DNA from: Micavibrio sp. UBA1672
GTDB lineage: Bacteria > Pseudomonadota > Alphaproteobacteria > Micavibrionales > Micavibrionaceae
Assembly: GCA_002320665.1 (NCBI GenBank)
Contig: DCKO01000062.1
Span: 1 to 25,176 of the forward strand
Direction: 5' to 3'
DNA length: 25,176 nt
A program made the position numbers and the translations under genes. Below, in pieces: positions 15,976 to 24,767 of this stretch. Position 1 is the first letter of the stretch. Every line of letters starts with the position of its first letter. The notes under the pieces are model-generated. The model made no database searches and was not told the DNA's origin. It saw only the letters and a list, made by a program, of their open reading frames with translations.

Positions 15976-18372
15976 ATGGGTATTTCTGGATTAGATTCAG
16001 CACTTTCCGGCCTGAGAATTTATCAGGAGCAGATTGATATTATCTCGAATAATGTCGCAAATGCCAGTACGGAAGGCTATACGCGGAAAATATTGCCTCA
16101 AAGCACGCAAGTTGTTGCCGGGCGCTCGGTTGGAGTTTTGGGTGAAACCATAGTCAGGAATGTGGATTTACGTGTTCAGCGTGATTTATGGACACAAATC
16201 AGTAATACAGGATTTTACGGTGTTCAGGAATCCTATATAAGCCGGATTGACCAGTTTCATGGTGCTCCTAGTGATGCGGTTTCAATAGCCGCAGAATTGT
16301 CACGTTTACGTGATAGTTTTTCAGCGCTAGCCAATGCGCCGGATGATCAGTTTTTGTTGACGGATGTCCTTGATCAGGCTTCGGATACTGCAGAAAAAAT
16401 AAGAGATTTATCTGACTTTATTACGACATTGCGTAATGATGCTCAATCAGAAGCGGATAGTGTTGTAACTGGAATAAATGATTTGCTGACGCAAATAGCA
16501 GAGCTTAATAGTGAAATCCGTTTTGCACAAGCTGCTGGGCAAACAACAGCAGCGGCAGAGGATTTAAGAGACCATGCTATTAAGGAGCTTTCTGAATATA
16601 TCAATGTTAGTACTTTCAGGCGTGGTGATGGTGTTACAATTGTTCAGACTCAACAGGGTGTTGAACTGGCAGCAGATCAACCCACTTATCTGACATTTCG
16701 TCCTACCCCTTTGTCAGCCAGTATAGCCTATCCTGATACGGCAGCTGGCGTTTATGTTGGGGATCCTGCACAAGAGCCGAATGCGATTGACATCACCCAA
16801 AGAAATCTTGGTGGTAGTCTTGGTGGTTTATTAGAGCTTCGGGATTATGTTTTTCCTAAGCAGATGGCTCAGCTTGATGAACTGGCACATAAAATGGCGC
16901 TTCGTTTTGAGGCACAAGGGCTTCGCCTTTTTACCGATCCGACCTCGGCTATACCACCGGATACGCCGCCTGATACTTCGACTAACCCGCCAACTCCGGT
17001 TGAGTATGTAGGGTTTTCCGCTCAGATACAGGTTAATCAGAATATTATTGATGACCCTAGCTTGATCCAAAGGGGTACATATGGCGGGAATGTCGCAACA
17101 GGGGCCAGTGATGTTGTACGCCGTGTAATTGAAAATGTTTTTACGGAAGTAGAGTATCAGCTTGCTTCTAATGCCGATACGGCAACGGCTGTTGATATCA
17201 GATCTAATGCGACGGGTGGAACAACCTTGCAGGAATGGTTGGGGCTGCGCTCGGAAAATACGGTTTTAAGTACGACCAGCCTTTCTGATTATGCAACGAT
17301 AGGCGATATTTTGACGGCAGGTGGACCAGCTGTGTTTGGCTCAGGGGGATCGCAAACCGATCAGTTTATTATTCGCTTTGATGATCCTGATATAGGCGGC
17401 GGACCTTATGATGTCGAGATTGATTTAAGCGCGATACCGGTTTCTGGTGCGACGGCTGCACATAATCTTATGAACTATATTACGGCGGATGCTGATTGGG
17501 CAAATATTGTTACAGATTTTGGTGGCAGTGTTTCCATCGGTACGAATGGCGAACTTGTTCTGGAGAGCCGAGGCGATATAGAAATTGTACAAAGCGGCGT
17601 GGAACCAATAACGGATACAGGTATGGCCTTTATAGGGCTTGGCTTTGGTTTATCAGAGGCGCAAGATCCGTATTTCGATGTACGTGTTGGTAACAAGCAA
17701 TTCGAGAGAATTACGATTGCGCCAACTGATACAGAAGTGGAACTTCTCGCTAAGCTTAATGCCGTGGATGGCTTGGCGGCACAAATTGATGCTGATGGAT
17801 TTTTATCCCTTAGGCCCGGTGAAAATTTCTCCAATCCAGATTTTGGGGGAGATATTTCTATAGTGGGTGGCCCGTTCACTGTCGATACAGCGACTCTAGG
17901 CGGTACGGCTTTAGGGCGCGCATCTTTGGATGACGGGGCTAATATTATTGGCGCACTTTTTGGAACTTATCAGAACCTTGGTGGCGGCGTTATCGAAGCG
18001 TATTCCCCGATCAGTAATGTTGAATATCAATCTGAAACCGATACAGGTAGCGGCGTATTTGTAGCACTGCGCAGTGAAAATCTGGGGCCTAATGCTTTGG
18101 TTTCTACGGAAATAAGTCAAGGTTTATCGATTGAGGATTTTGCCCAAAAAATTGTTAATGAGAATGCTCAGGAGCTTGCGTTGATTCAATCACGCGCTGA
18201 GGACACAAAGACGCTCGAAACCTTATTAGAGCAAACATTTCTGGATAAATCTTCGGTGAATATTGATGAAGAGCTTGGTTTTTTGATTGTTGTGCAAACT
18301 GCCTATGCGGCTTCTGCACGTGTGATTAATGCTGTGGATCAGATTTTTCAGGAATTGCTGGATATCGTTTAA
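15976..18372 (+). CDS. flgK: FlgK, flagellar hook-associated protein 1 (long form)
   Basis: 798 residues. The N-terminal D0 helix has the axial-protein motif SNNVANASTEGYTRK (24-38) after MGISGLDSALSGLRIYQ. The C-terminal D0 helix is NIDEELGFLIVVQTAYAASARVINAVDQIFQELLDIV. Together these fix the identity. FlgK forms the first junction ring between hook and filament after export through the flagellar type III apparatus. It is much longer than the Salmonella protein (about 550). The extra length is in the surface-exposed middle (about 320-710), where two similar beta-rich modules can be seen (about 463-537 and 566-630, each ending in a GxLxL ... D-I-x-I-V pattern). AAGGA precedes the start. flgL follows after 33 bases, so both are read from the sigma-54 type promoter. 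Confidence 0.95.
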   Translation: MGISGLDSALSGLRIYQEQIDIISNNVANASTEGYTRKILPQSTQVVAGRSVGVLGETIVRNVDLRVQRDLWTQISNTGFYGVQESYISRIDQFHGAPSDAVSIAAELSRLRDSFSALANAPDDQFLLTDVLDQASDTAEKIRDLSDFITTLRNDAQSEADSVVTGINDLLTQIAELNSEIRFAQAAGQTTAAAEDLRDHAIKELSEYINVSTFRRGDGVTIVQTQQGVELAADQPTYLTFRPTPLSASIAYPDTAAGVYVGDPAQEPNAIDITQRNLGGSLGGLLELRDYVFPKQMAQLDELAHKMALRFEAQGLRLFTDPTSAIPPDTPPDTSTNPPTPVEYVGFSAQIQVNQNIIDDPSLIQRGTYGGNVATGASDVVRRVIENVFTEVEYQLASNADTATAVDIRSNATGGTTLQEWLGLRSENTVLSTTSLSDYATIGDILTAGGPAVFGSGGSQTDQFIIRFDDPDIGGGPYDVEIDLSAIPVSGATAAHNLMNYITADADWANIVTDFGGSVSIGTNGELVLESRGDIEIVQSGVEPITDTGMAFIGLGFGLSEAQDPYFDVRVGNKQFERITIAPTDTEVELLAKLNAVDGLAAQIDADGFLSLRPGENFSNPDFGGDISIVGGPFTVDTATLGGTALGRASLDDGANIIGALFGTYQNLGGGVIEAYSPISNVEYQSETDTGSGVFVALRSENLGPNALVSTEISQGLSIEDFAQKIVNENAQELALIQSRAEDTKTLETLLEQTFLDKSSVNIDEELGFLIVVQTAYAASARVINAVDQIFQELLDIV

Positions 18373-18405
18373 ATATAGTGTAACCGTCAGATAAGGATTA
18401 AGGAT

Positions 18406-19599
18406 ATGACAGGCGTATCAACATTAGGACAGGCTTTAAGGCAGATTGATAATATAAACCGCCAGAAGACACAATTTTCAGAACTTTCTGTTCAGATGGC
18501 GACTGGTAAAAAGACAGGCTCTTTTGCAGGCCTTAAGTCTACGGCCTTGACCTCACTTCGTGCGCGTGAAGGGGTCGAGTCCATTGATACTTATTTAAAT
18601 AATATACTGAAAGCTGATATTCGTATCAATCTTATGCTCAAGACTATTGAAGAGACACAGGCGCAAAATTCTAATCTTGCGGAATTGCTGGTGGATTTTC
18701 CAAGGCAAGGTCCACATCAAGAAGGGGATGATGTGATTTATGATGATCCTGCTACGCCTGAGATTGAAACGACTATTGTCGGAAAGACAAGTTCTACTGT
18801 CGATAATGACCTGCAGGCCATTCAGGATCAATCGGATAGTTTGTATACATTCATGCTTGATTTGCTCAATACGCAAGATGGTGACCGCTATGTGTTTGCA
18901 GGATCCGATGGACGGACGCAACCAATCACAAATTCTGGTACATTAGATGCTGCCGTTAGTACGCTTATTACTGAATGGAAAAACGGTACAATTACCACAG
19001 ATGAATTTATTGATGATATCAGGGGGCGTGATGCTCTAAGCGGTAATCCCAATGCTTTGAGCGATACTGTAATCGGGTATTCTTCTTCTCTCAGCTCGGG
19101 GAATACAGGTGATGTTTTTGTGCGTGTGGATGATACTAAAGAGTTAAAATATACGGCTTTGGCCAATGAAGATCCGTTCAGAAATATCATCGTGGCTTTA
19201 TCTGTTTTGAAGAACGAAAATTTGCCGCCGATTCTGGATGTTTATGAAGATGGTGTTTATCCGGGCATTCCGGATGCTCAAGGCGCTCCAGGCGTGGATA
19301 AGAGCGAAATGACAGATAATTTTTATCAGCTTGTCAATGAGTTGACGCAGATGGTTGTAGAATCCATAGATGATGTCGACCAGATTCGTTTTCGACTTGA
19401 AACTACACGCGCGCAGATGAATGAGTCACAGGAAAAGCAAGTTGTTAAGAAGAACCTTTTACAAACTACTATTGCGGATGTCGAAGATGTAGATGTGAAT
19501 GAGGTTGCTGTGAAGTTGCAAGCCGTATCAACGCAACTTGAAACCTCGTATCAGGTCACAGCAATTACTAGTCAGCTTAGTTTGATTAATTTTCTCTAA
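18406..19599 (+). CDS. flgL: FlgL, flagellar hook-associated protein 3
   Basis: 397 residues with the flagellin-like N-terminal helix (MTGVSTLGQALRQIDN ... LSVQMATGKK) and C-terminal helix (VAVKLQAVSTQLETSYQVTAITSQLSLINFL). Between them lies the FlgL signature LDLLNTQDGDRYVFAGSDGRTQPI (in part). FlgL forms the second junction ring, between FlgK and the filament. Length is slightly above the enteric form (about 317). AAGGAT sits directly before the ATG. It is co-transcribed with flgK. Its stop overlaps by three bases the stop of the convergent TcpQ-domain gene (TAA at 19597-19599 against TAG at 19596-19598 on the other strand), leaving no room for a separate terminator. Confidence 0.93.
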   Translation: MTGVSTLGQALRQIDNINRQKTQFSELSVQMATGKKTGSFAGLKSTALTSLRAREGVESIDTYLNNILKADIRINLMLKTIEETQAQNSNLAELLVDFPRQGPHQEGDDVIYDDPATPEIETTIVGKTSSTVDNDLQAIQDQSDSLYTFMLDLLNTQDGDRYVFAGSDGRTQPITNSGTLDAAVSTLITEWKNGTITTDEFIDDIRGRDALSGNPNALSDTVIGYSSSLSSGNTGDVFVRVDDTKELKYTALANEDPFRNIIVALSVLKNENLPPILDVYEDGVYPGIPDAQGAPGVDKSEMTDNFYQLVNELTQMVVESIDDVDQIRFRLETTRAQMNESQEKQVVKKNLLQTTIADVEDVDVNEVAVKLQAVSTQLETSYQVTAITSQLSLINFL

Positions 19600-21644
19600 G
19601 AGCGAGGATCAATAATAAGCTTTACGCCCTGAGGGTTTTCTTGCAAGGAGTATTTCAGGGATTTTGCAGTTGATTGATCAAACAGGATTTTAAGAGCATT
19701 TTCCAGTGTGCCATTAATCAGGACATTTTGTTTAAGCTCGGGGTCATCCTTTGTGTTCCATGACAATTCGACACCCAAATCTTTGCTCCAGTCGCCAAGA
19801 ACATCATGAATGTCATCGCCACTATCACCTTTCCAGACATGAATTTTGCTTTGAACGGTTTTCATTGTCACTTTTGGTGCTGTAGAAGGTTCGATATTCA
19901 TTGGCATTATTGGTGATTTTTTAGATTTAGGCGCAGGTGTTAAAGTAACAGGTGCCGGCTCAGGCTCTATAGGTTTGGGTGGGGCAATAGAGGCGATTTC
20001 TGCAATGTCTTCTGCTTCCTGCTCAATGATTTCCTCAGTTTCATTTTTGAAGGGCTCTAAGGTCTTCTCAGCACTTTTTTTGATGATTTTTTCTTTCGGG
20101 GCTTCAGCTTTTAAAACATCTTCTATGATATCCGGCTCGGTCTGGACAGGTGGTGGTGCTTCATTCCAAGTGATTAATTCCATAGCAGAAGGGTTTTCTT
20201 GTACCTCATTTGCGCCAAGTGTCGTTGTTTCTACTTCGGACTCTGGCTCGGCTTCCGGTAGATCTTTTGAGGCGTGATCAAGAATTTTTTCTTCGATCTT
20301 TCTTGTTCTTTTTGTTTCAGGTGTACCAAAAGAAGGCTTCTCCATTTTTGCAACTTCAATCGGTGTATGCGTTTTATCTGAAATGCTTTTAGCGTTTTCT
20401 ATTTCTTTTCGCTCTTCTAGTACCGGGTTTTCCGGCATTTTCACTAAGCTAGCAGCGGCTTCGTTTTGGTGGCTTTCTGTTTTGCCGGGATCAAGAATAG
20501 CTTTGCGTGAAACTTTTTCTGGCTTTTCAGCCAGTGTTTTTTTTGCTGCTTCCGGATTATCGACCGGAAGCGTCACAATCTTCCCCTCGATTATGGGCTT
20601 ATCAGCTTCAGTTATAAGTGCTTCGGGCTTTTTTTTTTCAGCATCATCGATGCTGTTTTCCAAAGCGCCCATTTTCTCCGGTTTGGAGTCCATTGGCTTT
20701 TCTTCAGGTTCTTTAGCTATAGGCATAACTTCAGGCATGATTTTCGTCAGAATGAGTTTATGGTCTTTCACTGTAAAACCGATTTCAAGAGGTTCAAGTG
20801 TTGCTTCCAGAACTTCATTCCATGGCTTTCCACCTTCCCATGAGACTTTTTGACCAGGATTCACACCATCACCAAAGGAAAATGCGTAATAAGGCGGTAC
20901 GATCTGACGTAGCGCCATTACTAAAGGCATATCACTGCCGAAGCCTTCCAGAACCTCAAAGGTTTCAGCCTTATTCCATTTGATTTCTTCCTGTGCTGGT
21001 GAAGCTTTTGCCATTTTCATCTCTTGATGAGCTTCAGCCATTTCATCTGCACTTATGTCGTCAAGCTTAGTATTTGGATCAGAGGGCAAAAGAACAGGCG
21101 TCAGGCTTGTTGTTTCTGTTTGCTCAGCTTCGTTCGTTTTGTTTCCAAGCGGGAAGAGGTCAACTTCTACTGCGCCAGTTTGTGCTTTTTGTGGGACAGC
21201 GGCTTTTGCCTGTTTTTGAACGGGCTGCATTGACTCTGTTTTGGTCATTTTTGGCGCAGATTCAGGTTTGCTTTCTCTGATTTCGGGTGCTTTATCCAGA
21301 GTGACAGGCATGTTTTCTTTTTTTGCTTCTTCAATAACTGGCGTAGGCTTTTCCATAGGTTCTTGTTTTGGCTCAGGGCTTAGAACCTTCACTTTAAGTG
21401 TTGGTTTTTCTTGTTCGTTGTTTCTGTGAATTACAGGTGGCAAGTTTTGTTCTGCTGGTTGCTGCTGATCCAGCGCATGTTCTTCAACATTTTCAGCAGG
21501 AACAGGTGGCATTTTCTTTGGCAATTTTGGTGGCTCCGGCGGCGGTGTCCATTCAAAACCTGCCTGAGATTGCGCTGATAAAATACACAGAGAAGCTAGG
21601 GTCAGGCATGAGGAGTAAAATAGTTGTTTATACTGAAACTTCAT
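19596..21644 (-). CDS. Exported proline/glutamate-rich protein with two TcpQ-like domains
   Basis: 682 residues. Signal peptide about 1-28 (SAQSQA then GFEW). A Pro/Glu/Lys-rich stretch (32-220) leads to a first small domain at about 222-302 (WNKAETFEVLEGFGSDMPLV, YAFSFGDGVNPGQKVSW, VLEATLEPLEIGFTVKDHKLILTK). A second low-complexity linker of nearly 300 residues precedes a related domain at about 600-680 (HVWKGDSGDDIHDVLGDWSKDLGV, NVLINGTLENALKILFDQ). Both have the pattern of TcpQ/PilL-type (secretin N0/STN-like) domains. DotD has a similar fold, so I infer an accessory of the outer-membrane part of the T4BSS with long peptidoglycan-spanning linkers. It is last in the dotD-C-B-icmT row, 167 bases after icmT, so it may have its own promoter. 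A pilus-assembly role is the alternative. Confidence 0.7.
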   Translation of the reverse strand: MKFQYKQLFYSSCLTLASLCILSAQSQAGFEWTPPPEPPKLPKKMPPVPAENVEEHALDQQQPAEQNLPPVIHRNNEQEKPTLKVKVLSPEPKQEPMEKPTPVIEEAKKENMPVTLDKAPEIRESKPESAPKMTKTESMQPVQKQAKAAVPQKAQTGAVEVDLFPLGNKTNEAEQTETTSLTPVLLPSDPNTKLDDISADEMAEAHQEMKMAKASPAQEEIKWNKAETFEVLEGFGSDMPLVMALRQIVPPYYAFSFGDGVNPGQKVSWEGGKPWNEVLEATLEPLEIGFTVKDHKLILTKIMPEVMPIAKEPEEKPMDSKPEKMGALENSIDDAEKKKPEALITEADKPIIEGKIVTLPVDNPEAAKKTLAEKPEKVSRKAILDPGKTESHQNEAAASLVKMPENPVLEERKEIENAKSISDKTHTPIEVAKMEKPSFGTPETKRTRKIEEKILDHASKDLPEAEPESEVETTTLGANEVQENPSAMELITWNEAPPPVQTEPDIIEDVLKAEAPKEKIIKKSAEKTLEPFKNETEEIIEQEAEDIAEIASIAPPKPIEPEPAPVTLTPAPKSKKSPIMPMNIEPSTAPKVTMKTVQSKIHVWKGDSGDDIHDVLGDWSKDLGVELSWNTKDDPELKQNVLINGTLENALKILFDQSTAKSLKYSLQENPQGVKLIIDPRS

Positions 21645-21670
21645 GGTTATTCCCCTTATGTCCTTTCGAA

Positions 21671-21683
21671 AAGAGTAACTCTT
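21671..21683. promoter_or_regulatory. 13-bp palindrome upstream of the TcpQ-domain gene
   Basis: AAGAGTAACTCTT has 6-base arms around one base, about 27 bases before the start of the TcpQ-domain gene on the minus strand. The 167-base gap around it (21645-21811) shows no clear terminator or promoter otherwise. It is a possible operator or a weak leader hairpin. Confidence 0.25.
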
Positions 21684-21811
21684 AAATAATTCTTCAAAGC
21701 ATTAAACGTGCGACATTCTCGTCACATAGTAAAACATGGGCACAGAATAAGACGAAAAGCCTTAAATTTCAAGCCCTAAGACGTAAAAGTGAAGAAAATA
21801 GGCCAAGTGCT

Positions 21812-22111
21812 TTAGCCGTAATCAATGAATTTATTCTTTTTTACCCCGAGAAGGGCTGGACGTTCTCTTCCGACAAGCCATGATCTAAAGGCACGAAGTG
21901 CTGAAGGGAAAGTAAGGCCTTTGTTTTCAAGAAAGCGGAATACATAAAATAACATGAAAGACAAAATAATAGTTGACCATCTTAAGTAAAACAACCAGAT
22001 CGGAATCACGATCGCACAACGGCCATCAAAGCTTAGAAAGCGGATGGTGCGCATTGTATCGCGCCAATGCCAATTCAATTTGGCTTCGAGGTTATCGAGT
22101 TCCTGTACCAT
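21812..22111 (-). CDS. icmT: IcmT, small T4BSS membrane protein
   Basis: 99 residues with the IcmT/TraK pattern: an N-terminal HWRDTMRTIRFLSFDGRCA motif (15-33), hydrophobic stretch (about 33-60, WLFYLRWSTIILSFMLFYVF), then a basic tail with AFRSWLVGRERPA (74-86). IcmT is a short inner-membrane protein required for T4BSS function in Legionella, with a role in pore formation and egress reported there. The Legionella form is about 86 residues. It follows dotB after 72 bases, the same order as traJ-traK in IncI plasmids, whereas in Legionella icmT is far from dotB. Identity is well supported by the WRDT-R--RFL-FD-R motif and context. Confidence 0.88.
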   Translation of the reverse strand: MVQELDNLEAKLNWHWRDTMRTIRFLSFDGRCAIVIPIWLFYLRWSTIILSFMLFYVFRFLENKGLTFPSALRAFRSWLVGRERPALLGVKKNKFIDYG

Positions 22112-22183
22112 GAGCTATCCTTTGCTTCATCATATTGATTAAGGAAAGACAGCTTACACTATATACACATAAAAATGAAGAAT

Positions 22184-23341
22184 TTATGAACCGGTACTTG
22201 AGGATAATACCAGATATGAACGGCGGTCGATTTGACCGGATTCATAAGCAATTTCGGCAGATCGCTGCATACTTTGACCATATTGCGGCAGCATACGAAC
22301 GATTTCGTTTGACCATTTGGTGAAGTGCATATCCAGTAATTTCTCACGCACGTCATCAGGGAATTTCATCCATTCACGCACACCGCAACGCCCGCCGCCA
22401 ACACGAGGGACCAAGGCTTGGGTTACAATCAGACGAAGTGTTTCAACCAGAGCTGTGGCGCGCTCTTCACGTTCGTCCATTTCATAGGTGGAAATCATAC
22501 GTGAAACGGTATTGGCCACGCCCAATGTGTGCGTTGTTGTATATACGGCGTGACCAGTTTGCGAGGCCTCGATTGCGGCGTTAATTGTTTCACGGTCACG
22601 GGCCTCACCCACAAGGATAATTTCAGGTTTACGACGAAGAGCGTTTCTGACCCCATGCGCGAAATCCGGTAAATGACGCGGGATCTCGGTTTGAGATACA
22701 AGTGAGCGTGGACTCTTGATGCCATCATAAACATATTCGATCGGTGCTTCGTAGGTTAGCATCTTGCCGCAACCGCGTGGGCGCTCCAGCATCATGCGGT
22801 TTCCAGCGGCCAGCAATGTACTTTTACCGGAACCTGTGGGGCCGGTGATAACAACAAGGCCTTGGCGTGGAGCCCAGTTTTCAATGATTTCTTCCTCGAT
22901 ACTTAAATCTTTCATGGTAGGCGGATCACTGGGTAGGGTACGCATTGTGATCTGCGCACCATCACGACCTTTTGAGAGGATCGCTGTGATGTTGACACGA
23001 AAGCGGATACGCGTGTATCGGTCGGGGCGAATTTCGTAAGATACGTCAAGGTCTTTGGCAGATGCCAAGCGGGCGCGTGCTTCCGGGCCGTATAGCTTTT
23101 CCAAGAAGACGTTCATATCCGCCGCATCGATTTCCCTAAACGTTCCAGGATATAGATGGCCCGAAATGTCGTTATAGACAGGGCGGTCACTTTGAATTGT
23201 AATATCGGATGAGCCTTGTTTTACACACCAAAGGAGGAAATCATCCACATCGTCTTGCGAAAACCTTTGAGGCTCGTCAGGCCAAGTCTTCGCATGATCA
23301 TCTTCAGCTTTGACAAGGCTTACCGGCTTGCGGGTTTCCAT
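22184..23341 (-). CDS. dotB: DotB, T4BSS secretion ATPase
   Basis: 385-residue cytoplasmic AAA-type ATPase of the PilT/VirB11 superfamily. Walker A is GPTGSGKS (167-174), the Walker B region is EIILVGEARD (240-249), and a His box QTGHAVYTTTHT is at 261-272. The N-terminal PAS-like part (30-130) includes SSDITIQSDRPVYNDISG. Length and motifs match DotB (TraJ), the hexameric ATPase that powers substrate translocation with DotO and DotL. PilT is the nearest alternative, but the neighbours dotC, dotD and icmT settle it. The start overlaps the end of dotC by 22 bases, so translation is coupled. Confidence 0.96.
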   Translation of the reverse strand: METRKPVSLVKAEDDHAKTWPDEPQRFSQDDVDDFLLWCVKQGSSDITIQSDRPVYNDISGHLYPGTFREIDAADMNVFLEKLYGPEARARLASAKDLDVSYEIRPDRYTRIRFRVNITAILSKGRDGAQITMRTLPSDPPTMKDLSIEEEIIENWAPRQGLVVITGPTGSGKSTLLAAGNRMMLERPRGCGKMLTYEAPIEYVYDGIKSPRSLVSQTEIPRHLPDFAHGVRNALRRKPEIILVGEARDRETINAAIEASQTGHAVYTTTHTLGVANTVSRMISTYEMDEREERATALVETLRLIVTQALVPRVGGGRCGVREWMKFPDDVREKLLDMHFTKWSNEIVRMLPQYGQSMQRSAEIAYESGQIDRRSYLVLSSSTGS

Positions 23342-24183
23342 TGTTCAGTTTCCGTGATAAGTGTCGGAACGCCGGTGATTTGAACGGCGCGGTCTCCGAC
23401 ACGCATGTGATTACCACGGCCTGTTACGCCGCGGTCAAGTTGAAGAGCGTAAGGCGGCGATATCATGCCCTGAGCCAGAAGCATGCGGTAGCGTACCATA
23501 CCCTCGAAATCTGATGTTAGTCTGGCAAGATCCTGAGCAAAAATCTCATTTGCTTGTTCATAACCATGTTCCCAGCCCATTACGAGATGTTTGTCCCATT
23601 CATATTTTTCTTCCTCGTTTTGAGGCAGAAGAATATCCGGTGGTGGAATGACTTCGCCCCATTCACGCTCTAGGTACTGGCGCCATGTTCTGGGGGCTGA
23701 AACAATTTTTGCATTACGGATAATATCGTAGATTTTGTCTGATACGGCAGCAGTTTGACCGCCAATATCAATGATCATGGCATTTTCACTTTCAGTGATC
23801 ACCGGAGGTTCGATCATAAAGCCGGAAGGTGCGGCGACTAAAAGTTGCGCAAAATTAAATACTTTGTCCAGATAACGTTGTCTGGTTTTTAATTCTTTGC
23901 GGATTTCATATGTGCGTTTAGCCAGTCCACCGCGTGCACCGAATGAAGTTGCGGCTTCGCGAACGGCGTCCATGCGAATATCAAGAGGAAGTTCGTTTGA
24001 AGGAACATCGTCACCTTGTCCTTCGTAATTCATAAGGACTTCCATGTCGACAGGCTCCATATCGATATCAACGATAGGTTCTTCCATTTCAACGGGGAGT
24101 TTGCTGCCCGCATGCACAAAATTATAAGGCGATACGGTCGCTATACAGAAAGCTGTAAGTGAGAACGCGAGAAATTTACGCAT
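23320..24183 (-). CDS. dotC: DotC, outer-membrane core protein without a clear lipobox
   Basis: 287 residues. The DotC/TraI family core is clear: FMIEPPVITESENAM (122-136), TWRQYLEREW (166-175), WEHGYEQANEIFAQDLARL (204-222), DFEGMVRYRMLLAQGMISPPY (225-245, in two halves) and GNHMRVGDRAVQITG (257-271). Legionella DotC is a lipoprotein that, with DotD, places DotH in the outer membrane. Here the signal peptide (1-25, ending VHA) has no Cys at the cleavage site. The only Cys nearby is residue 13, in the middle of the hydrophobic stretch with Phe before it, which is not a lipobox. DotC may therefore be secreted as an unlipidated protein, with DotD giving the anchor. It starts three bases after the dotD stop, with AGAGG inside the end of dotD. 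Confidence 0.92.
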   Translation of the reverse strand: MRKFLAFSLTAFCIATVSPYNFVHAGSKLPVEMEEPIVDIDMEPVDMEVLMNYEGQGDDVPSNELPLDIRMDAVREAATSFGARGGLAKRTYEIRKELKTRQRYLDKVFNFAQLLVAAPSGFMIEPPVITESENAMIIDIGGQTAAVSDKIYDIIRNAKIVSAPRTWRQYLEREWGEVIPPPDILLPQNEEEKYEWDKHLVMGWEHGYEQANEIFAQDLARLTSDFEGMVRYRMLLAQGMISPPYALQLDRGVTGRGNHMRVGDRAVQITGVPTLITETEQWKPASR

Positions 24184-24186
24184 GGT

Positions 24187-24720
24187 CTAGATATCCTCTT
24201 CCGGGCCGCCCAGCCCTGAATGTGGTGCGTAATAGATTTCAACCATTTTGTTGCGTGCGTCAACCTTGACATCTCCGCGCATGCCAAGTTGCAGACCGAT
24301 GTCACGGAAGGCATCAATGACTGGCACGTTTTCAACATCAAGAGATACAACGGCTTCTACGGCAGGCTTGCTGCCCAGAACTGTAAATCCGTAACCGGCG
24401 CGATCAGCCAAGGTTTTAGCGATCGGTTCGATCGGGCCAACCCAGTTTACTGTAACAGCGCGGCGTAATTCGGCCGGTGCGTTATCAATTGGAGCCATCG
24501 GCACATTCGGTGTGCGTGAGCGCTCTACGGCGGCTAGTGTTTCGAGAGCCACAGAAGCGCGCTGTGCTGATTCGGCGAGCATAGCTGATACCTTATCAGG
24601 TGAAGCAACGAGCTGTGGTGAACCACCACTAAAATTTGGGTTTGAAGATGTTCCTGAATAGGTGCACCCAGAAACAAGCATTATGCCGAGAAAGGAAGTA
24701 GCAAGAAATTTACGTGACAT
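24187..24720 (-). CDS. dotD: DotD, T4BSS outer-membrane lipoprotein
   Basis: 177 residues. Lipoprotein signal: MSRKFLATSFLGIMLVSGC with Cys 19 as the lipidated residue (V-S-G-C). The mature protein has a helical region (APDKVSAMLAESAQRASVALETLAAVE) then an N0/secretin-like domain at about 88-166 (LRRAVTVNWVGPIEPIAKTLADRAGYGFTVLG in part, and DAFRDIGLQLGMRGDVKVDARNKMVEIYY). This is DotD (TraH), which carries DotC and DotH to the outer membrane. It heads the dotD-dotC-dotB-icmT row with three bases to dotC. A sigma-70 type promoter can be seen 48 bases upstream. Confidence 0.92.
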   Translation of the reverse strand: MSRKFLATSFLGIMLVSGCTYSGTSSNPNFSGGSPQLVASPDKVSAMLAESAQRASVALETLAAVERSRTPNVPMAPIDNAPAELRRAVTVNWVGPIEPIAKTLADRAGYGFTVLGSKPAVEAVVSLDVENVPVIDAFRDIGLQLGMRGDVKVDARNKMVEIYYAPHSGLGGPEEDI

Positions 24721-24767
24721 TATTATTTTTACCCTACAAGCGATAAGACAAATTAGCCTTTAAACGG

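Noticed and set aside
19975..21685. Many plus-strand frames opposite the TcpQ-domain gene
   Set aside because: The Pro/Glu/Lys-rich codon bias leaves the opposite strand free of stops; the frames are Phe/Ser-rich with no domains.
22135..22323. Short plus-strand frame at the end of dotB
   Set aside because: Mostly antisense to the dotB C-terminus and without recognisable features.
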